From assembly GCF_016862515.1 (NCBI RefSeq), contig NZ_BONC01000011.1:62001-126000 (forward strand): DNA of 64,000 nucleotides. Direction: 5' to 3'. The notes beneath the pieces are model-generated. The model ran no database searches and was not told the origin of the DNA. It saw only the letters and a program-made list of their open reading frames with translations. Made by a program: the position numbers and the translations under genes. Positions within the stretch are counted from its first letter, which is position 1, and each line of letters starts with the position of its first letter. This stretch comes from Asanoa iriomotensis (GTDB taxonomy: Bacteria; Actinomycetota; Actinomycetes; Mycobacteriales; Micromonosporaceae). Below, piece by piece: positions 61,761 through 64,000 of the stretch.

Positions 61761-61820
61761 AGCTAGCGCGCCGTTGGCTGGACGGGGTAGCGTCCCGGTG
61801 CCCGACCCCTAGGAGGTGCG

Positions 61821-62735
61821 ATGTCCGCGGGGCATCCGATCGCCGGCGTCACCATCCCGCTCGTCACCGTGCTCGACGAGCGCGGGCGGCCCGACCCCGC
61901 CGCCGCGGGGCCGCTGCTCGCCCACCTCGCGGCCGGCGGCGTGACCGCGCTGATGCTCGCCGGCACCAACGGTGAGGGTCCGCTGCTGTCGGGTGCGGCC
62001 GTCCGCTCGTACGCAGTCGAGGTCGGCGCGATGTGGCGGTCGCTGGTCGGGCCGGAGGCGACGGTGCTGGCCACCGCACCGGGGGCCGGGAGGCGGGACA
62101 CCCTCGAGCGGATCGACCTGCTCGACGGCGTCGACCTGGACGCAGTGGTCGTGCTGGCGCCGTTCTACTTCCGGCACACGCCGCGGGAGCTGGAAGCCCA
62201 TTTCCAGGCTGCTGCGGGGCGGGGCCGGCCGATCGTCGTCTACAACAGCCCCGGCTACACGGGCAACCCGCTCACGGCAGCGCTGGTCGAGCGGCTGCGG
62301 TCGGTGCCCGGCATCGTCGGTCTCAAGGACAGCTCTGGGGACGCGGCATTGTTCGCGGAGCTCTGCGCGCTCGCAAGCCCCGAGTTCGGGGTGGCGCAGG
62401 GCGCGGAGGGCCAGCTCGCGAGCGGGCTGCGGGCGGGAGCGGCCGGCACGGTGCCCGGCGTCGGAATGCTCGCGCCGGCCCTCTGTGTCGACCTGGTCGC
62501 CCGGGCGGCGCACGGCGACCACGACGGCGCGGCGGTGCTGCAGGAGCGGGTCGACCGGCTGACCCGGATCTTCGCGGTGCGGCCCGGCACGAGCGGGATC
62601 GTGATGATGAAGTCGGCGCTGCACCTGCTCGGGCTCTGCCCGCCGCACGCCGTCGCCCCCTTCGAGCCGGCCACGGCGGCGGAGATCGCCGCGCTGCGGG
62701 AGCTAGTCGAGCAGGCGCCGGGCCAGCGGGAGTAG
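61821..62735 (+). CDS. DHDPS/N-acetylneuraminate lyase superfamily aldolase
   Basis: 304 residues, single TIM barrel. The pyruvate-binding GTNGEGP (48-54), Tyr 141 in VVYNSPGYTGNP, and Schiff-base Lys 169 in GLKDSSGD are in place. In DapA the motif is YNVPSRTG; here the Arg is Tyr (PGYTG), so it is not a lysine-pathway DapA. Likely an aldolase or dehydratase for a 2-keto-3-deoxy acid or sialic-acid-like sugar. ATG at 61821 with AGGAGGT 4 nt upstream. Divergent from the LacI operon across shared operators; convergent with the AraC gene (33-bp overlap). Confidence 0.85.
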   Translation: MSAGHPIAGVTIPLVTVLDERGRPDPAAAGPLLAHLAAGGVTALMLAGTNGEGPLLSGAAVRSYAVEVGAMWRSLVGPEATVLATAPGAGRRDTLERIDLLDGVDLDAVVVLAPFYFRHTPRELEAHFQAAAGRGRPIVVYNSPGYTGNPLTAALVERLRSVPGIVGLKDSSGDAALFAELCALASPEFGVAQGAEGQLASGLRAGAAGTVPGVGMLAPALCVDLVARAAHGDHDGAAVLQERVDRLTRIFAVRPGTSGIVMMKSALHLLGLCPPHAVAPFEPATAAEIAALRELVEQAPGQRE

Positions 62736-63539
62736 ACCGGCGCGGCGCACCGGGTCCAGCGGGTCGCTCGGGCGGCCCGTGCGGTAGTCGCGCGGAGCGG
62801 CGCCGTAGGCGTTGCGGAAGCGGCGCGAGAAGTGGAACGGGTTGACGAAGCCGCAGGCGTCGGACACCGCGGCGACGGTGAGGTTGCTGCGCTCCAGGAG
62901 CACCGCGGCGTGGGCCAGGCGGATCAGCTCGACCGCGCCGACCGGGCCCCGGCCGTAGCGTTCCCGAAACAGCCTCGCGAGGTGGCCGGGTGACACGCGG
63001 GCGGCGGTGGCGAGCTCGTCGAGGTCGAGCGGGCGTGCGACACCGGCCGCCCAGGCGGCGCGGACGTGGTCGACGACGCGGCTCACGTGCCCGCTCAGGT
63101 CGTCGTCGTCCGCACCGAGCGGGCCGGCGACGAACAGGTCGAGCAGCCATGCCAGCACCTGGGTGGTCCGCGGCTCGCCGGCGCGGAGCAGATACCGGCA
63201 CAGCGCGGGCAGCGGATCCGTCGCGGGCCGGATCAGCGGCCAGGTGTCGGGTGGCCCGAGCGGGCCGAGGTCGTCGACGTAGAACGTCACGTAGCCATGG
63301 GTGCAGGGCTGCTCGGTGTCCCAGGCGTAGTGCTCGCTGAACCCGGGCCGGGTTAGCAGTAGCTGGCCGGGCCGCAGCTCGTGCGGTTCCGCGCCGGTGA
63401 GCCGCCAGGTGGCCCGCCCGGTGAGCATCCAGACGAACTCGAAGCACGGGAGCACGCGCGGGCCGAGCGTGGCGCCGCGCGGGTAGTGGGCCACGGCGGG
63501 ACCGTTGCGGACCCGTACCCCGATGCCCGTGGATGTCAT
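62703..63539 (-). CDS. AraC family transcriptional regulator
   Basis: 278 residues. N-terminal cupin-like sensor (HELRPGQLLLTRPGFSEHYAW) and C-terminal double helix-turn-helix (LDELATAARVSPGHLARLF; TVAAVSDACGFVNPFHFSRRFRNAYG). Probably an activator of sugar genes, here perhaps of the PhyH gene divergent from it or of the aldolase locus. ATG at 63539; TAACCT at 63553-63548 lies 8 nt upstream. Its 3' end overlaps the aldolase end by 33 bp. The 98-bp gap to the PhyH gene is a likely shared control region. Confidence 0.88.
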   Translation of the reverse strand: MTSTGIGVRVRNGPAVAHYPRGATLGPRVLPCFEFVWMLTGRATWRLTGAEPHELRPGQLLLTRPGFSEHYAWDTEQPCTHGYVTFYVDDLGPLGPPDTWPLIRPATDPLPALCRYLLRAGEPRTTQVLAWLLDLFVAGPLGADDDDLSGHVSRVVDHVRAAWAAGVARPLDLDELATAARVSPGHLARLFRERYGRGPVGAVELIRLAHAAVLLERSNLTVAAVSDACGFVNPFHFSRRFRNAYGAAPRDYRTGRPSDPLDPVRRAGLLPLARRLLD

Positions 63540-63637
63540 GAACAGACAGGTTAGTCGCGCCTAGCGGGCATGGGCCGCCGGGCCGTCCACCATCAGACTG
63601 ATGAGGCAGATCGGCGAAACGAAGCGAGGTAGGTGGC

Positions 63638-64000
63638 ATGACGTCCGATGCACTGATCGAGCAGGTCCGGGTCGACGGCTACGGGGTTTTGCCCGACGCG
63701 CTGACCGCCGACGAGGTGGCGGCGATCAACGCCGAGGCGGTCCGGCTGTGCCGGGGCGAACTGGGCGAGATCACGCGGGGCAGCGTGGCCGGCGACGGCG
63801 AGTCCGACGCCGACGTGCTGCGCCGGTACCTGTGCGTCCACCACCCCCACAAGCTGTCCTCGGTGATCGCCAGGGCGCTCGCCCACCACCGGGTGGTCGA
63901 CGTGCTCACGCGGGTGATCGGCCCCAACGTCAAGGCCATGCAGTCGATGCTGTTCATCAAGGCGGAGGGCCGGCCGGGCCAGCCGTGGCACCAGGACGAG
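63638..64000 (+). CDS. Phytanoyl-CoA dioxygenase (PhyH) family protein, 3' end missing
   Basis: 121 residues are visible before the window ends in the iron motif GQPWHQDE (HxD). The N-terminus (IEQVRVDGYGVLPDALTADEVAAIN) is the usual PhyH start. ATG at 63638, with GAGGT about 10 nt upstream. It is divergent from the AraC regulator, which may control it. The sequence before the HxD is not similar enough to the first PhyH protein to call them copies. Substrate unknown. Confidence 0.85.
   Translation, partial: MTSDALIEQVRVDGYGVLPDALTADEVAAINAEAVRLCRGELGEITRGSVAGDGESDADVLRRYLCVHHPHKLSSVIARALAHHRVVDVLTRVIGPNVKAMQSMLFIKAEGRPGQPWHQDE

Noticed and set aside
1-64000. tRNA, rRNA and CRISPR arrays
   Set aside because: No T-loop/acceptor pattern, no rRNA-like stretch and no regular repeat-spacer series was found by eye; a tRNA scan would be decisive.

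Overview
The window looks like chromosomal DNA of a high-GC, mycelial-type actinobacterium, most likely of the Micromonosporaceae or a close relative. The evidence is very high GC with GC-ending codons and many GTG starts, a DUF397 protein, a long disordered RNase E, comEA-comEC, and one conserved minus-strand housekeeping series. That series runs from high to low coordinates: the two radical-SAM-linked genes, rne, rplU, rpmA, obgE, nadD, rsfS, a phosphoglycerate-type phosphatase, degV, comEA, comEC, holA, rpsT. The family assignment is inference; the series itself is read from the sequence.

Layout. 1-5.1 kb: the 3' end of a PhyH dioxygenase, a MOSC protein, rpsT, a paired HEAT-repeat protein and MerR-HEAT regulator, an intergenic repeat element and an APH-fold kinase. 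5.2-11.2 kb (plus strand): lepA with a coupled Nudix hydrolase, a small membrane protein, and a CUT1-type sugar ABC importer without its own ATPase. 11.2-20.7 kb: a small membrane protein between two minisatellites, then holA, comEC, comEA, degV, the phosphatase and rsfS, with two DnaA boxes upstream of comEA. 20.7-28.1 kb: nadD, pepN, an orphan DUF397 gene, a TrpRS gene behind a complete trp-type attenuator, an MFS exporter and a GNAT. 28.1-37.2 kb: obgE-rpmA-rplU, an ABC exporter with a divergent TetR, a second copy of the repeat element, a lipoprotein and rne. 37.3-48.6 kb: the two radical-SAM-linked genes split by a methyltransferase/TetR/DrrAB/GNAT cassette, a UbiA prenyltransferase, a VOC protein, and an FeS-photolyase with an SDR.

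48.6-62.7 kb is a probable glycan-use locus. A tightly coupled minus-strand operon encodes a LacI regulator, a Dpp/Opp-type importer (two permeases, binding lipoprotein, two ATPases), an (alpha/alpha)6 glycosidase, an FAD oxidoreductase and a Tat-exported BNR/Asp-box protein, with a 2-nitropropane-dioxygenase-like gene following. A divergent DHDPS/NAL-superfamily aldolase sits across a shared region carrying a perfect palindrome. An AraC regulator and a second PhyH gene, cut by the window end, follow.

Most notable observations: (1) a tryptophan attenuator with a leader peptide carrying tandem Trp codons, controlling a TrpRS that lacks about 26 residues of the catalytic domain; (2) two diverged copies of an undescribed intergenic repeat of about 300 bp built around a 36-nt hairpin; (3) a second palindromic repeat family sharing a GGAACGGTCCGTT core; (4) the LacI-controlled glycan operon, whose BNR protein lacks the sialidase RIP arginine; (5) recurrent leaderless promoters (TAnnnT 6-7 nt before the start codon). 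No tRNA, rRNA, CRISPR array, transposase or prophage gene was seen.
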